64,000 nt of DNA from Cryptomeria japonica (GCF_030272615.1 NC_081414.1:907933009-907997008); one strand, 5' to 3'. Shown: positions 1 to 12,140, counted from the stretch's first letter. The notes: generated by a model not told the origin, from the letters alone. Made by a program: numbers and translations.

Positions 1-1474
1 TATGTTGAAGAAGTGAGAACCGGCATATGAAAGAACCGGTAGAACACTATGAACTGGCATTTGTGCCAAAGTGAAGCGATGTGTTTGTTCATGATGAACT
101 GGCATATAGTTATGTCAACCAGCTCATGAAAGTATTGTATGACTATCGGTTGGTAGTCTCAACTTCAGGGTTTCCGGTTTAAGTACTTCAAACTTGTGTG
201 GCTCAACCGGTGACTTTGTGTGATGAGTTAGCATGGTAACAAAGAACAGATTGTGTTGCCATGTAAGCCTTGTGTGCGTGAAGGATCTTGCATGAAGGAG
301 ATTGTTCCTATCTACCTCAGGAATGTGAGAAGTCTGTAAAATGGTGATAACGTGTGATGGGTTATCAGCCGCCATAAAATCGATGGAAATGGTCAATGGA
401 GAATGTCTTGAGATTGGATCAAGAACTACTGCACTTAATGCAGTGTGCTCAACAGTCAGGATTGAACTGTTTGAATTCCTTAACCTAACAGGTTTAGGGT
501 TTAGGGTTTATGCTACCAACCTATCTGTTTTCCTATAAGGTCGATGTTGTGTCTCTTTCTGAGGTTGTTGGAAAAAGTTGTGTGTGTGTATCCAAGAGAA
601 AGGATACGTGATTCTTGCCAGACCCAAATGAGAGAAGTGATACCTACAGAGTGTAAGTGTAGAAGGTGAAGAGGAGCTCGAGCGGATCTGCATTGGCATT
701 GAGTGTTGTTACCAGATTATTGTAATACCTTTTGATCTCTAACCACCTCAACAGTTGGAAAATCCCTTAATAGGGTAGCCTTAACTAGCTTGCTATAAAT
801 CCTTTAATAGGGTAATTCAAAGCTATTGAGTTCGATATCCTTTAGCTATTGAGCTCTTGAAATCCTCTAACAAGGTAACCTTTAACAGGGTTTAACCCTT
901 AACCAGGTATTCTAGTCATCCCTTAACCAGGTGATCCCTAATAGGATCGGTTCCTAGCAGAACCTTTTGTAATGTCTCTAACTAGACAAGGCTCGTAACA
1001 GAGTAGACTTCTAAAGAGTTCAAAAATAGCTTGTGGGTATTCATCCCCACCATGGTTTTTCCCAGTTGGGTTTCCATGTGAAAAATATGTGTGTCATGTG
1101 TGATTCTTTTATCTTGTGATGCTTTCCTATTGTCTGTCAAGCATATAATGGTTCTATGTTTTATGCCTATCAATAAAACATGTTGAACTTGCTATTATTA
1201 TGATCTGATGATAGATTACCTATTTATGAATAAGGATGAAATGGTAGTGTAGTCTTGAGTTGAGTGAAAAGCTAAGTGAGTAACCAGTTATTTCTTGTCT
1301 CAGTCATTCTTAGCTTTACCAGTTGCACTCTGTTTCAAACCAGTGTCACTATTTGCTAGTCATTTGAAGTGTCTGTTGTCAAACCAATTTAGGACTATAT
1401 TTTTGTCTATACTGATTCAACCCCCCCCCCTCTCAGTACTGGGTTAGTACTATCTGTTCATCACTGAGTTATCA
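1..1474 (+). repeat. LTR of Copia family A, cut by window start
   Basis: This matches the 5' LTR at 38369-39950 along its whole length. Shared blocks are the 'aaccggcat' repeats, a short TTTAGGG-like run near 490-510, the 'cctctaacaaggtaacc' ladder, the C-tract at 1421-1436 and the end GAGTTATCA at 1474. About the first 100 bp lie outside the window. No PBS follows; the next bases belong to a minus-strand gag. This is therefore a 3' LTR or a solo LTR inserted in that gag, with a predicted TSD ATAAC at 1475-1479. Confidence 0.85.
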
Positions 1475-2188
1475 ATAACTCCTTCCAATCTATCTTCTTC
1501 TTACCAAAGGAAGATGCTTTAAATGTAGTTGTTGTCTTAGTAGTACTGTAATCTGCAAGTTCCTCAACCTCAAAAGAAGTCAATTCCCCAAGTAATGTAT
1601 CTTTGGTAACATGGGTACTTAACATTGTTTGGAATTCATTAATTGCAGTAGCTTTCATCTTGTAAGATGGAGGAAAAACTCTTAGAATATTTGACACAAC
1701 CTCATCCTCATTAACTGATCCACCGCAATATTTTATTCCCATGACAATATCATTCACTCTATCCATGAAAGAACTTATCTTCTCATCTTCTTCCATCTTC
1801 AAAGTTTCATATCTCACCCAATAACCTTCAAGTTTTACAATCTTTACTGCTTGGTCGCCTAAATTTAAAGAGTTTCAAGCTTTAGTTAGATCTGCTTTGT
1901 ATTCTCCAACTTTGTGACATTCAATAGCTTCTCATCAGATAGGGAACTTAATAATGCTTCTTTTTCTCTGACATCATTTTCAGCTCTCTTCTATTAATCA
2001 ACAGATGTCGATGTTCCAGAATTAGGATCATGAGGTTTATACCATTTCTCCACTATCTCCCAAACTTCATCTCCAAGACATCTCAAATGATGTTTCATTC
2101 ACTCCTTCCATATTTTGTAATTTGTACCATCAAATCTGGGACTCTCCTTCTGGTAGGGATTAAATGTAGAACTTGATGTTGATGCCAT
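1475..2188 (-). pseudogene. gag: Copia gag fragment (element G1)
   Basis: The reverse strand encodes a Copia gag. It starts MASTSSSTFNPYQKESPRFD, continues with the usual 'DGTNYKIWKE' segment, and has a 118-residue open stretch (1461-1817) resembling the UBN2 gag domain ('SSFMDRVNDIVMGIKYCGG...SYKMKATAINEF'). The start ATG at 2188 sits about 40 nt after the PBS, as expected. Several stops interrupt the N-terminal half. The frame ends abruptly at the LTR at 1474, so zinc knuckle, protease and pol are missing from the window. Gag would form the particle that packages element RNA; this copy is dead. Confidence 0.85.
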
Positions 2189-2229
2189 CGGATCTCCTCA
2201 AGTGGTTAAGCTTCTGCAAAGAGGACCTT

Positions 2230-2241
2230 GCTCTGATACCA
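2230..2241 (-). other. primer binding site of G1 (initiator-Met tRNA type)
   Basis: The reverse strand reads TGGTATCAGAGC two bases inside the LTR end. This is the standard plant Copia PBS, complementary to the 3' end of initiator methionine tRNA. Confidence 0.9.
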
Positions 2242-2243
2242 AT

Positions 2244-3431
2244 TGTTAGACAATTCTGATACTAGGAGAAAACTAAGAGGAGGGGGGTGAATCAATTTTC
2301 ACACAAGTATAATAGTTAATGCAGATTATAAAATTTATACCAGAGCACAAAGAAACCAAAACAATTAAAGATAAAGCATGAAGCATAGTACACCCAGTAA
2401 AGGGAAAAACCACGGTGGGAAACCCTACCCACAATCAAATAATACTTCTATAGTAGTATGTGAAATAATTGCAATGGGGATTGCACTTGCAATCAGGCCA
2501 ACTGCCTAGAGCGCACTACTCATCACAAAAGGGAAGTCTCACTGACTTACAAACATATCTAACTACAATTTGAAAAGAATGAATTGTGGAAGTAGCATCT
2601 CCTAATGCTTCATATAGTTTTTGGTTAAGCACAGATGTTTGCCCTGCAACACCAAATCCTTCACAACGTTGTGTCGAATGATATATCACCATTCGCACAT
2701 AACCTTTCTTTGATAATGCATAAATAACCATTGATACTAAGATTACATGAATAAGTCACCTATAAATATAATTCATCAAACTTAATGATAAGGTTGGCTA
2801 AACCCTAAACCTATAAACCCATAATTACAAAAATTACATGACGCAATATCATGCGACCAATATTATGATTTACATTACATATCATGGACCTAATTCAAAT
2901 TCCCAAACAATTACATATGTCGAAAATCATGCTAAGACCAATCTCCAACACTTTTCACCAACTGGTAGAAACCCTTAGTGCAATATCACAACATATATAA
3001 CCAAATCCAAATAGGACCACCATATCAGCATGCCAACCAATGTGAAGCCACCAAACAATTGGGATAGGATCAAGAAGCACCTTCAACATGTTAGACATCA
3101 TTTCCATATGCCAGACCAAAATCACTTAACCAAATCATCAAGTATTGCCAACCGGTAAAACTAATGGTACCAAGAAATATCAACCGGGAACATAAGCGGT
3201 AGCTTCCGGAACACCAAATCATGAACCAACTAAATATGGCAAGCGTATGACCAACTTGAATAACCACAAATCCAAGGATCTGGTCATACTAGATCAGAAT
3301 CATAGCCAAAACCAAGACAAACACCCAGTCTAGCTGGGATAGGTCCAACAAAGATAGCAGAACCATATCCAACCGAGATATAGTGTTGACCTTAATGACA
3401 AAAATTAATCAAATCCATAATTTTACCAACA
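2244..3431 (-). repeat. 5' LTR of Copia element G1
   Basis: On the reverse strand it runs from TGTTGGTAAAATTATGG to GTCTAACA (1188 bp) and is followed by the PBS. It aligns with the G2 LTR at 17986-19209 and the fragment at 31439-32131. A C-rich tract (plus-strand G-run near 2280) and the 'ccatggtttttccc'-type block mark the U5 side. Confidence 0.85.
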
Positions 3432-3991
3432 AAATGATGATTACATGATGGTGTAAATTTAGATGATAATGGTGGCTATATTAGGACTAGGATAACGTTC
3501 ATTAAGATGCAAGTTTGGGACTTTGATGGACAACACAAATCATGAGATGGACCCATGAGATGAACTTCTTATTCTATTTTATACAGTACATTCTTATTGG
3601 ATTTAACCATCCAACTGTAGTCAGTGTGACTCCCATTTTGTGATTGAGTAGTGAGCTCTAGGTTGTTGGCCTTTCTACTTGTGCAGACCCCATTTATGTA
3701 CACTTACTATCTACAGTAGTATCATCTGATTATGGGTAAGGTTTCCCACCATTGTTTTTCCCCTTACAAGGTTTCCACATACAAATATTGGTGTTATGTG
3801 TTGTGGATGACTCTATGTTTATGTTTCATGCATTAATCTCTACTGGTATAGCAATTTACTGTTAACATTGTCTACCGACACACTTAACTGGTTTACTGGT
3901 ATTAAGCATTAAGTTGGTTAATTGGTTTTTGGTTTGAATTTATTTGACAACTGATTCACCCCCCCCTCTCAGTTGTCTCCGAGACCTAACA
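3432..3991 (+). repeat. 3' portion of a Copia LTR (family H)
   Basis: This contains the block shared by the Copia LTRs here: 'gtgagctctaggttgttggcc', 'gggtaaggtttcccaccattg', a C-tract followed by TCTCAGTTG at about 3957-3976, and the end CCTAACA at 3991. No PBS follows, so it is a 3' or solo LTR. Its left part is missing at G1, suggesting that G1 inserted into it. Confidence 0.7.
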
Positions 3992-4960
3992 GTGAGTCCC
4001 ATTGGGCATGCCAGAAATTTTAGAGTTCAACTATCAGTGCGAAATAAAGATAACAACCTAACACACACAATTTATTCAAACACTCAAGATTAGGATGATA
4101 AAAAGGAATAAAGTAAACATAATTGACAAAATAAAATAGAAATGCAAATTCCATTTTGCTCCTTTGATTTTATTGTCCTTCAATTTTATGTGTGTTTGAT
4201 CTTGTGCTTCCAACAGTGCTAGATGTGCTCCATGATGATGAGTATGCAAACTAGACTAAAAAGGATGCAAATGGATGTGATATGAGGTTGAAAATGAAAG
4301 TGATGTGAGGAGTTAATTCAAAATTATGATGGTATGAAATTGAAAGCGGATGGATTGTGAAGGAAAATGAGGGGATTAAATAGGCCAAGTTAGGAGAAGA
4401 GGAGGCATTAAAATTTAACACTTGTCCTTAAGAGGGGCAAGTGTCATGGATGGAAATTACAAGTGTCCTTGAGAAAGGCCAGTCTCATGGAAAAGGATGA
4501 CAAGTGTCATTCAGGGCACATGCCTATTTGGGAGAGAGACACCCAAATAAGAAGTTCCCATTCCAAATATGAAGGGGTAAAAGCACAAAACTGTGTCATG
4601 TTTTAGGCCAACTTATCAGCACAAGTGAGTAATTCTAACTAAAAATTATTTTTTGTCAAACATATGGTCTAAAGAGATTTTATATATGGACCACAACTTT
4701 TCCAATTGGAATTATCTACTAACTGTGTATATTTTATACCACTTTGGATCTAATTACCAATTATTATTTTTTGAAAACCTTGATGTTTCAACAACTCCTA
4801 CTCTTATAAATAATTTTATTTTCAAATCTATAAATACCCTTTTGTAGATCTATAAGTAAATTTTCTAAAATATATATCTTTTGATATTTTAATTGTTTTT
4901 TTATATTTTATATTTTATTTTTATTGAAAGTAGGTCATCAGCACTAAAATGTAAGGTTGA
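3992..4960. other. AT-rich non-coding stretch, unclassified
   Basis: No convincing reading frame is present. The words 'acaagtgtcc' and 'gacaagtgtcat' recur at 4430-4520 and resemble parts of the Gypsy-like LTRs elsewhere in the window ('gacaagtgtcaa'), so a decayed LTR is the likeliest content. The 64-residue ORF at 4653-4847 looks like chance. Confidence 0.4.
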
Positions 4961-5325
4961 TTATGATAAACTTATAAAGCATTGAGAGGGGGGGTGAATC
5001 AATGATAGCAAAAATAATAACACTTTAATCACAGACCGGTAAAAACACTTAACCAATTTACCAATAACTTTGCATATAATCCAAAGTGTTATAAAAGCAT
5101 TCACTATAAGCAAAACATTCACCATAACACAAATATTTATACGTGGAAAACCCAACTAGGAAAAACCTTGGTGAGATGGAACTCACAAGTTAACTATCTG
5201 TAGAATAGGTAACTAATCGGTTAAGGCCTACAAATTCTCTATTAGGAGTAGATCCTGTTAAAGATCCCAAGACCTGTTAGGAGCTATACCCGATTAAAGG
5301 TAACCTCAGTTGAGGATTTAGATCC
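4961..5325 (-). repeat. reverse-oriented Copia-type LTR fragment (K)
   Basis: Read in reverse it has the U5 C-tract (plus-strand G-run at 4985-4991), the 'ccaaggtttttcc' and 'tgggttttccac' block (5145-5170), and the ladder of 'ctaacaggatc'-like words typical of LTR families A and D. It stops abruptly at the Gypsy integrase on its right, and no PBS is visible on its left. Confidence 0.6.
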
Positions 5326-5329
5326 TGCC

Positions 5330-6478
5330 GACACCCTTTACCGTCGTTCCTTTGACCATACCCTCCTTAGGTGTTTGGATTCTGATGAAGCACAAATGGC
5401 TTTACACGAGGTTCATGATGGTATATGTGGGGACCATTTCAATGGTCTGAGCTTAGCCAAAAAGTTGATTCGTGCTGGGTATTATTGGCCCACTTTGGAA
5501 AAAGATGTTCATGATTTTGTTAAGAAGTGCTACAAATGCGAGATCCATGGAAATTATATTCATGCACTAGCCCAAGAGCTTCATTCTGTCATATCTCTGT
5601 GGCCCTTTTCTCAATGGGGATTGGATCTTATTGGCAAGATTCACCCGACATCTGCAAATGGACACAAGTTTATCATTACAGCCATAGAGTATTTTACAAA
5701 ATGGATCGAGGCTATCCCCATTACCTATATCACTGGTGTGCAAATTTCAAAATTCCTATTGAATTATATCATATGCAGATATGGGGTTCCCCTTGCCATA
5801 GTCACAGATAATGGTCATCCCTTCAAGAATAAAGATGTCAAGGAACTCTATGAAAAGTTTCATATCCAACACCGTTTCCCCAGTCCGTACTATCCACAGG
5901 GTAATGGTCAAGCCAAAGCATCAAATAAAACCATTATCAAGATCCTGAAAAAGGTTGTCAATGATGCTGGTCGAGATTAGCATGTACGGTTGAATCCAGC
6001 ACTATGGGCTTATCACACTTCTATCCGCACACCTACTGGCGCAACACCTTATTCCTTGGTGTATGGTGCAGAAGCCATTTTACCCTTGGAAGTGGAGATT
6101 CCGTCTTTGTGTGTTTCCTTGCAACAGCTGATTGATGATGAGACACACAGAGTCTCTCGATTGCATCAGCTTGAGATGTTAGATGAGAAATGTCAAACAA
6201 CCCTGACACATTTGCAAGCATATCAAAACCATCTCCGTCGCTCTTATAATAAGAAGGTCAAAGGGCGACACTTCGAAGTGGGAGATCTGGTTTTAAAGGC
6301 AAACCCTAAGAATGCACAGGCTATTGACATCATCAAAGGCATGTTTGAACCTAATTGGGTTGGGCCTTTCATAGTTACTGCAGCCTATGGCTCGGGGGCA
6401 TATCAACTTGCCACCCCAGAAGGTGAACCTTTGTCCGATCCTGTCAATAGCATGCACCTTCGCAAGTACCGAGCATAA
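5330..6478 (+). pseudogene. pol: Ty3/Gypsy integrase, Tat-like (element I)
   Basis: One frame of about 380 codons broken by a single TAG at 5978. In order it has an HHCC zinc-binding region ('HEVHDGICGDH', then 'CYKC'), the integrase core ('WGLDLIGKIHP', 'AIEYFTKWIEA', 'VTDNGHPFKN', 'YYPQGNGQAKASNK') and a C-terminal region with 'VYGAEAILPLEVEIPS', 'GDLVLKANPK' and 'GPFIVTAAYGSGAYQL', ending with a stop at 6478. The first two catalytic Asp residues remain; the third position, Glu in 'GQAEASNK' of the Tat/Athila group, is Lys. The stop lies where family members have Trp, so it is probably TGG to TAG. Reverse transcriptase and RNase H upstream are missing, cut off by fragment K. Confidence 0.92.
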
Positions 6479-8461
6479 TTTTCTATCAGTACTTCTTCAA
6501 AGTATGATCCTGAAAAAATACAAAAAAATCAAAAAAGAAAAAAATACAAAAAAATCAAAAAAGCAAAAAATACAAAAAAATAAAAAAAAGCAAAAAAAAT
6601 ACACAAAAAAAGAATAAAAGTGAAAAAACAAAGAAAAAAAGAACAGAAAAGTCAAGAAAAAATGATTCGCCCTCTAGTGAAAACCTGGCAAACAGGCGCT
6701 TTGGGCAAGTACCATGGTGAAAACCTGGCAAACAGGTGCCATGTGTAAGAACAATCATTGCTCTGTCATCTATCATGACCTCTAGCTATGCTTGCTCTCT
6801 AAAGATTTATCGTGTCTATCCTGGTCCTGACCCAATGTCCTGTTTCAGGCCCATGATTGGTCAACATCATTGTCTTGCATACTCTATTTCTTGTGCATAT
6901 GTTTCGGTCCTGGTCGCTCTATATGTCTTTCTGATGTGCATTGGGTGCGTTCCACTTGCCATGATCAATCACTGGAACTTTCGAATTGAAAAATGTCTTG
7001 AAATAATTCAAAAAAAAATTGAAAAATGTCGTGAAATAATTCAAAAATAAAAATTGAAAAATGTCCTGAAATAATTCAAAAAAATTGAAAAATGTCCTGA
7101 AATAATTCAAAAAAATTGAAAAATGTCCTGAAATAATTCAAAAAAATTGAAAAATGTCTTGAAATAATCCAAAAAAAAAAAAAAAAAAATTGAAAAATGT
7201 CTTGAATAAATCCAAAAAAATCAAATAAAATCCCTAAAAATCATAAAAATCAAATAATGTCCTGAAAAAATCCCTAAAAATCATATAAAGTCCTAAAAAA
7301 ATGAACACAAAAAAAATTGTAAAAAACTCGAAAAGCAAAACAAAAAATATCCCCTTTGTGCATAAGACAGATCGCTGAGCATACCTCGACCGACACGCAA
7401 TCACATGTTGTGCTTTAATGAAATCACGCATTAATAGATGAACTTTTTCAATCAAACCAGACATTCAAACTGATCAGAATTGTCATATCAATGACTCAAC
7501 ATTAATGTCCTTCATCCTTGGCATCTTATCATGAGTCTTATACAGGGTGTGGTATACTCGAAACCAAACTGTGTCCTGTCTTAGATGGGGTACCACATGT
7601 CCTGAAACCAGACAGCATGATCGTCCTATCCACATTTTCAACTTTTGACAATGAAGATCAAGATGTTTGTTTGACTTGTTGGAATTTGTGCATCTTATCT
7701 TTTTATTGATTTATCTTTGGCTTTGATCATGTTCCTATGTTGCTCGATGATGTCACTGAGTGATTTAGAGTGACCGGGATGGTTCATGGTCCCTTTCTTT
7801 TTTGTTGTGATTGCTGTTTGTTTGTGCCTGTGTGCTAAGTCCTGCACCTGTGTTGCATTGAACTGCACCTTTGTACCCTACACAAGCGCAGAATACACTA
7901 CACAAGCGCAGGATGCGCTCACACAAGCGCAGGAGTCAGTTTCTGCATTCCCTGTGGGCCCCACAATGTCTCGCAAGCAAGTCAAATTCATAAAATTGAC
8001 AATATGGGTTTTTGAGATACATACCGCTGCTCCCGTGTCATCTGGTTTTCTATACATGCGTACACATTCTCCGAGGTGATCTGCCATTGGAATGTTCACC
8101 ATCTCTCTGCAAGTGTCATTTTTCAAAGCAACAAATTCTCCTCTTTAGCTAGTGCAAATGAGCAATTTTCCTTCTCCTTGTCTCATTTATAGATCTTTGT
8201 CAGTGCATAGATGGACATGCACTCTCTCCATCTCATGCTGGTCATGGTCTTTTGCACCATCATTTGCTTGTCCTTCATGTATCCAATCTCCGATTGTCAG
8301 TCCATTTGATCCTATCCTCTTATGTCATTCTTATCAATCAATTGGCCTCTTTTCTGCATGTTTCTGGCCAATTCCTCGAGGGGGCATGCGTATGTCATTG
8401 TCATTGTCTGGGGCATTTTCATTATCGTTCTTTGAAACAACACTTAAAATCACATTGTCTC
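6479..8461 (+). other. 3' untranslated region of Gypsy element I, repeat-rich
   Basis: A long non-coding stretch between integrase and 3' LTR. It holds an A-rich tract (6515-6665), a duplicated 'gaaaacctggcaaacagg' (6677 and 6719), A-rich tandem repeats (6985-7215) and three spaced copies of 'acacaagcgcag' (7880-7935). Long 3' untranslated regions are usual in Tat-group elements. I found no credible coding sequence; the listed small frames are low-complexity. Confidence 0.65.
6985..7215 (+). repeat. A-rich tandem repeats of about 30-35 bp
   Basis: At least six imperfect copies of a unit containing 'ttgaaaaatgtcctgaaat', separated by A-runs of variable length. They lie inside the 3' untranslated region of Gypsy element I. 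Confidence 0.85.
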
Positions 8462-8475
8462 AAAGAGGGGCAAAA
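8462..8475 (+). other. polypurine tract of Gypsy element I
   Basis: AAAGAGGGGCAAAA lies immediately before the LTR start TGTAGACG. It would prime plus-strand DNA synthesis. Confidence 0.8.
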
Positions 8476-10028
8476 TGTAGACGTCTAAAAATGGTCAACA
8501 CTTGTGGAGTCATACTTTAACATTGACACATTGCCTTATTTTAGGGTTTTTGCATCGCATTAACATTTCCCCTATGTCATGCACATGGTTTTTATCATTT
8601 GCGAGCATCGAGTCCTTCTTCTGCATTCTTCATTTGTCTTGCTTTCGAATTTGGTCTTGTTGACAGCAACCTCTAGTCATGATTTTGGTCAATCTTATCT
8701 TGTCGCATCAATGTGCATATTCATTTGTCATCAATTTTGGACATCATCAATCCTAATTAGGGTTTTGTCCTCTTTTCAATCTTATCATCTTGCGATCGAT
8801 TTGTCATCGATCGTGGTCATTTTCAATCTTATCATCTTGCGATCGATTTGTCATCGATCGTGGTCATTTTCAATCTTTTCATCTTGTGATCGATTTGTCA
8901 TCGATCGTGGTCATTTTCAATCTTGTCATTTTGCGATCAATTTTTCATCAATCGTAGTCATTTTCAATCTTATCGTTTTGCAATCTATTTTGTCATGGAT
9001 CGTTGTCGTCTTTGTCATTTTGCGATTGATTTGTCATCGATTGTCGTCCTTCTCAATCATGTCAATTTGGATCAATTAGTCATTGTTCCTCGTCAATTGG
9101 CGCATTTCTCAATCAAATCATTTATCAGCATTGGTCTTTTATCAAGTCAGAATCATGATCAAATCGAATCGATATCAATTATCCTTCATCAAGACCTAAT
9201 TGTCATCCTTGCATTGCTAATTCATCTTCTAGGGTTTCATGATTTAATCATTTAACCCTGTTTGTCATTTCTCCCTCTAGTTTAAATAGTTGATTTATCC
9301 TAAGTCTTCTTGTCACAATTAAATGTTTATTTAATTGGCTAACTAATTCCTTCCTCTTTGTGAATTAATTAATAAATGAAAAATTGTTAATTAATTCACA
9401 TAATTTCACCTAATTTACTAATTTCTCCTAATTCCTAATTTCCTAATTTTCATCAATTTCAATTTTCTAATTTCTAATTCTCAATTCTCTCCTATTTTTC
9501 TCCTAATTTCATGGGAATGACATTTCAAGTTGTCATAATTTGTCATAATTGACAATCAATCAATTTTGCATAGAAATTTTTCATAATTTTGTCAAAATTA
9601 TCAATCAATCAATCTTGCATAGAAAGTGCAAATTTGTCATAATTTGTCATATTTGTCATTCTTGATTTGTAATTTCCATTCGAATCAAATTCATGCTAAT
9701 CTTGTCATTTCTCCAATTTGTCTATAAATTGGATGAATTTCTTTAATCACGCTTCGAGTATTCTTGCGCTACCACCTTGTCTACTTGCTTTCACATCATG
9801 CTTATGCACTAGTAGGTGAGATCCACAAACAAAGCTATTTGAAGGAGAAAGAAGGACAATGGAGCCACATGAAGGAGACATTCAAGTTTGCAATGGTTTG
9901 CGTTTGAATTGATGTCTTGTTTTCATGTCTTTATTGAGTGTTTTTAGGATTGTTATCACTGCATTTTAGCTTTCGTGATTGAGCTAGACTAATATTGATT
10001 TGCATTGATGATTTCCAAATTCCTATCA
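8476..10028 (+). repeat. 3' LTR of Gypsy element I
   Basis: Starts TGTAGACGTCTAAAAATGG directly after the polypurine tract and ends near CCTATCA at 10028 (about 1.55 kb). The terminus resembles the reverse-oriented solo LTR at 15176-16652 (TGTAGACGTATAAAAATG) and LTR E (TGTAGTCACATAAA), so these are related families. It carries a 47-bp tandem array. The right end is inferred from the jump into minus-strand gag J and may be off by a few bases. Confidence 0.75.
8776..9012 (+). repeat. 47-bp tandem array inside the LTR of element I
   Basis: Units start at 8776, 8823, 8870, 8917 and 8964, an exact 47-bp period, each beginning 'tcaatctt'. Each holds two GATCGAT-like palindromic words separated by 'ttgtc'. 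Later units diverge. Confidence 0.9.
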
Positions 10029-12047
10029 TACACCTGGATCAGAATACTTTGGAATAGCAATTTTTCCTAACATAATATCAACCAATTGACCCATAACATG
10101 AACTATTTGTGGATCCTTTTTCTTTCTACCAGGTTTCTTTAGGCATGCTTCTCTCAATGCCTTACCATATATAGGGACATCCTTTATTGCTTGCAACAAT
10201 GGAATTTTAACACAAATGTGCTTCAGTTGATCAAGAATATCAAAGCTTTGTTGTTGTTCAGTGGAAACTTCTTTGTCTTTCAGTCTATGGGGAAATGGTG
10301 GTAGTATTTGATTCTGAGGTATTATATCTTTAGGATCAGAGATTGGCTGCTCTTCTTGTACCTCAGTAATAACCAGATTAGAGGGATTAGGTAGAGTTGT
10401 CCCAGATCGGAGGTGAATATCATATAGTGATAAAGAATAGGCTGGGAATTGATTAGCATCAACTGAATAAGCTTGTTGTTGTTGTTGAGATTTGATATTT
10501 GGATTAGGCAATGGTTGAGTGGGCAGCTGCATTGGCTTAGGAGGTGTAGTTGTAGCTGCAGGAGGAGGCATTAAAGAAGGAGGTTATGGCTACTGAGTAG
10601 GGGGCTGATATCCAGAAGATTGGGATGGCCATGATGGGTTTCCCCTCTATTGAGAGGTAGGTTGCCAATTCCCTTGAAATTGGTTCCCTGGACACTGAGG
10701 TGGATACCAGTTTCCCTGTGACAGCTGCCACTAGGGGATTTGATTAGCAAGTTTATATCCCCAGCCTTGTGATCTATACCAATGTGGATAGTTACCAAAA
10801 TTTTGAGATTATTGCGGTTGCCATTGGTTATTTGGTGCATAAGAATCACCACTATAACCAGAAAAGGAAAGTGGATCAGGTGGCATACCTTGTCTTTGAA
10901 AATTTAGTCTTCTTTGAGCAACATAGAAGACTTGTTCATCCTCGCCTTGAATTGGTTTGAAATCAGATACTTCAACATTTGCAACCATCTTACATCTGCA
11001 ATCTTTCTTTCAATGCTTACAATGAGGACAAAATTTTGCAAGAAATGCATCAGCTTCCTCGTGCTTCTTCTTAGCTGCCAATGTATCCAACTGAGTAGCC
11101 ATATTGTTTATAATGTCCTCCTTGAAATCTTTTGACAGATGGCTAAGTTCCAATCTAGAAACTCCAGTTCTAGATGCTGATGATGGTGCCCCTGTCTTAA
11201 ATCTCCTATTCTTCTTAGAAGTAGATCTGGAATACTTCTTGCAAATTTGTCCTACTTCAGCCCAAGTAGATTGTGTAATGTCACCTCCTCCCATAAGATC
11301 TATGGAATCGGTGCATTCATCACTGATACCCCTCAAGAATATCAATTTGAGGGAATCTTCATTCAGAGTACTATGCTAGGACTTCTTGACACTGAACAAA
11401 AACCTTTCCAGATAATCCTCAAGGCTCTCATCTTCAGTTTGTGTCATTCTAAAGATATCATCCCCATGATGATTAGTGCCTCTACAATAATCTTTGTATT
11501 TTGCAAGAAACAACCGTTTCATCTCATCCCATGTGTTGATTGTGCTACTACCCAAGCTCATAAACCATCTCAAGGATGACTCCTTCAAAGTGGCTGGAAA
11601 AAATTTGAGTCTATGGGCATCTATAGTATAGTCAAAACTCCTACAGAGAACATCAAACTCAAACATAAATGTATCTGGATTCTCTATCACCAACCCATAG
11701 AATTTAGGAAGTGAAGATGCTGGAATGTTCTTGAGGTTAGCATTATCATGCTAGTCAGAGATGGGAAACTCAAACATTGGACCAGGTGGTGGTGGTGGAT
11801 TATTCCCAACAGGAGGTGGGTTCTCTTGCATTGGACCTGTGGGGGTTGTTACTATAGGAAATTCTTCTTCTTGTGGACCAAAAAGGAATTGAAGACTACC
11901 TTCTATAAATTCAGACTCAGAGTGATTCAAATTCTATGGGACTTGATATAGTTCAGCAAAAGGGTTTATATCTGGGAAAGTATCTTTTGTATGAGTAGGA
12001 TGAGTGGGAAAAAATCTACCTCTGGCATCTCTTCTTCTATTATGCAT
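10029..12047 (-). pseudogene. gag: Athila/Tat-like Gypsy gag (element J)
   Basis: The reverse strand starts MHNRRRDARGRFFPTHPTHT at 12047, about 73 nt after the PBS. Around 11376-11693 lies the Retrotrans_gag core ('FPATLKESSLRWFMSLGSS', 'TWDEMKRLFLAKY', 'TEDESLEDYLERF'). Then come 'FCPHCKH' (11010-11030), a Pro/Gln-rich linker (10570-10900), and the Athila/Tat C-terminal gag region ('LRSGTTLPNP', 'PPFPHRLKDKE', 'FDILDQLKHICVKIPLLQAI'; 10026-10571). The frame is broken by stops (for example near 11942, 11745 and 10735). It ends at the LTR of element I just where protease should begin. Gag packages element RNA in particles. Confidence 0.88.
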
Positions 12048-12119
12048 GCATATTCATGAAATTTCAAACAATTAACTAGAAACTAAAATAATCATAAAAG
12101 GTTTTTAGCTTGACACCAT

Positions 12120-12136
12120 CTTCGGCAATGGCACCA
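12120..12136 (-). other. primer binding site of J (Asp-tRNA type)
   Basis: The reverse strand reads TGGTGCCATTGCCGAAG, close to the tRNA-Asp-complementary PBS (TGGCGCCGTTGCC...) typical of Athila-like Gypsy elements. It lies four bases from the LTR end. Confidence 0.75.
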
Positions 12137-12140
12137 AAAA

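Noticed and set aside
490-512. Telomere-like TTTAGGG repeats (also near 18605, 38925 and 44925)
   Set aside because: Only two or three units, and always at the same place inside Copia LTRs, so they are part of the LTR and not interstitial telomere.
6555-7464. Several short Lys- or Phe-rich ORFs on both strands
   Set aside because: Products of A-rich low-complexity DNA in the 3' untranslated region of element I.
7518-8520. Possible host exons between integrase and LTR of element I
   Set aside because: Short frames of mixed composition without shared frame or splice logic. The position between the Gypsy integrase and its 3' LTR explains the stretch.
8776-9012. CRISPR-like spacing
   Set aside because: Units are directly adjacent with no unique spacers, and the context is a plant LTR.
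8579-9255. Overlapping ORFs of 166 and 110 residues
   Set aside because: They are translations of the 47-bp tandem array in LTR I in different frames; no coding signal.
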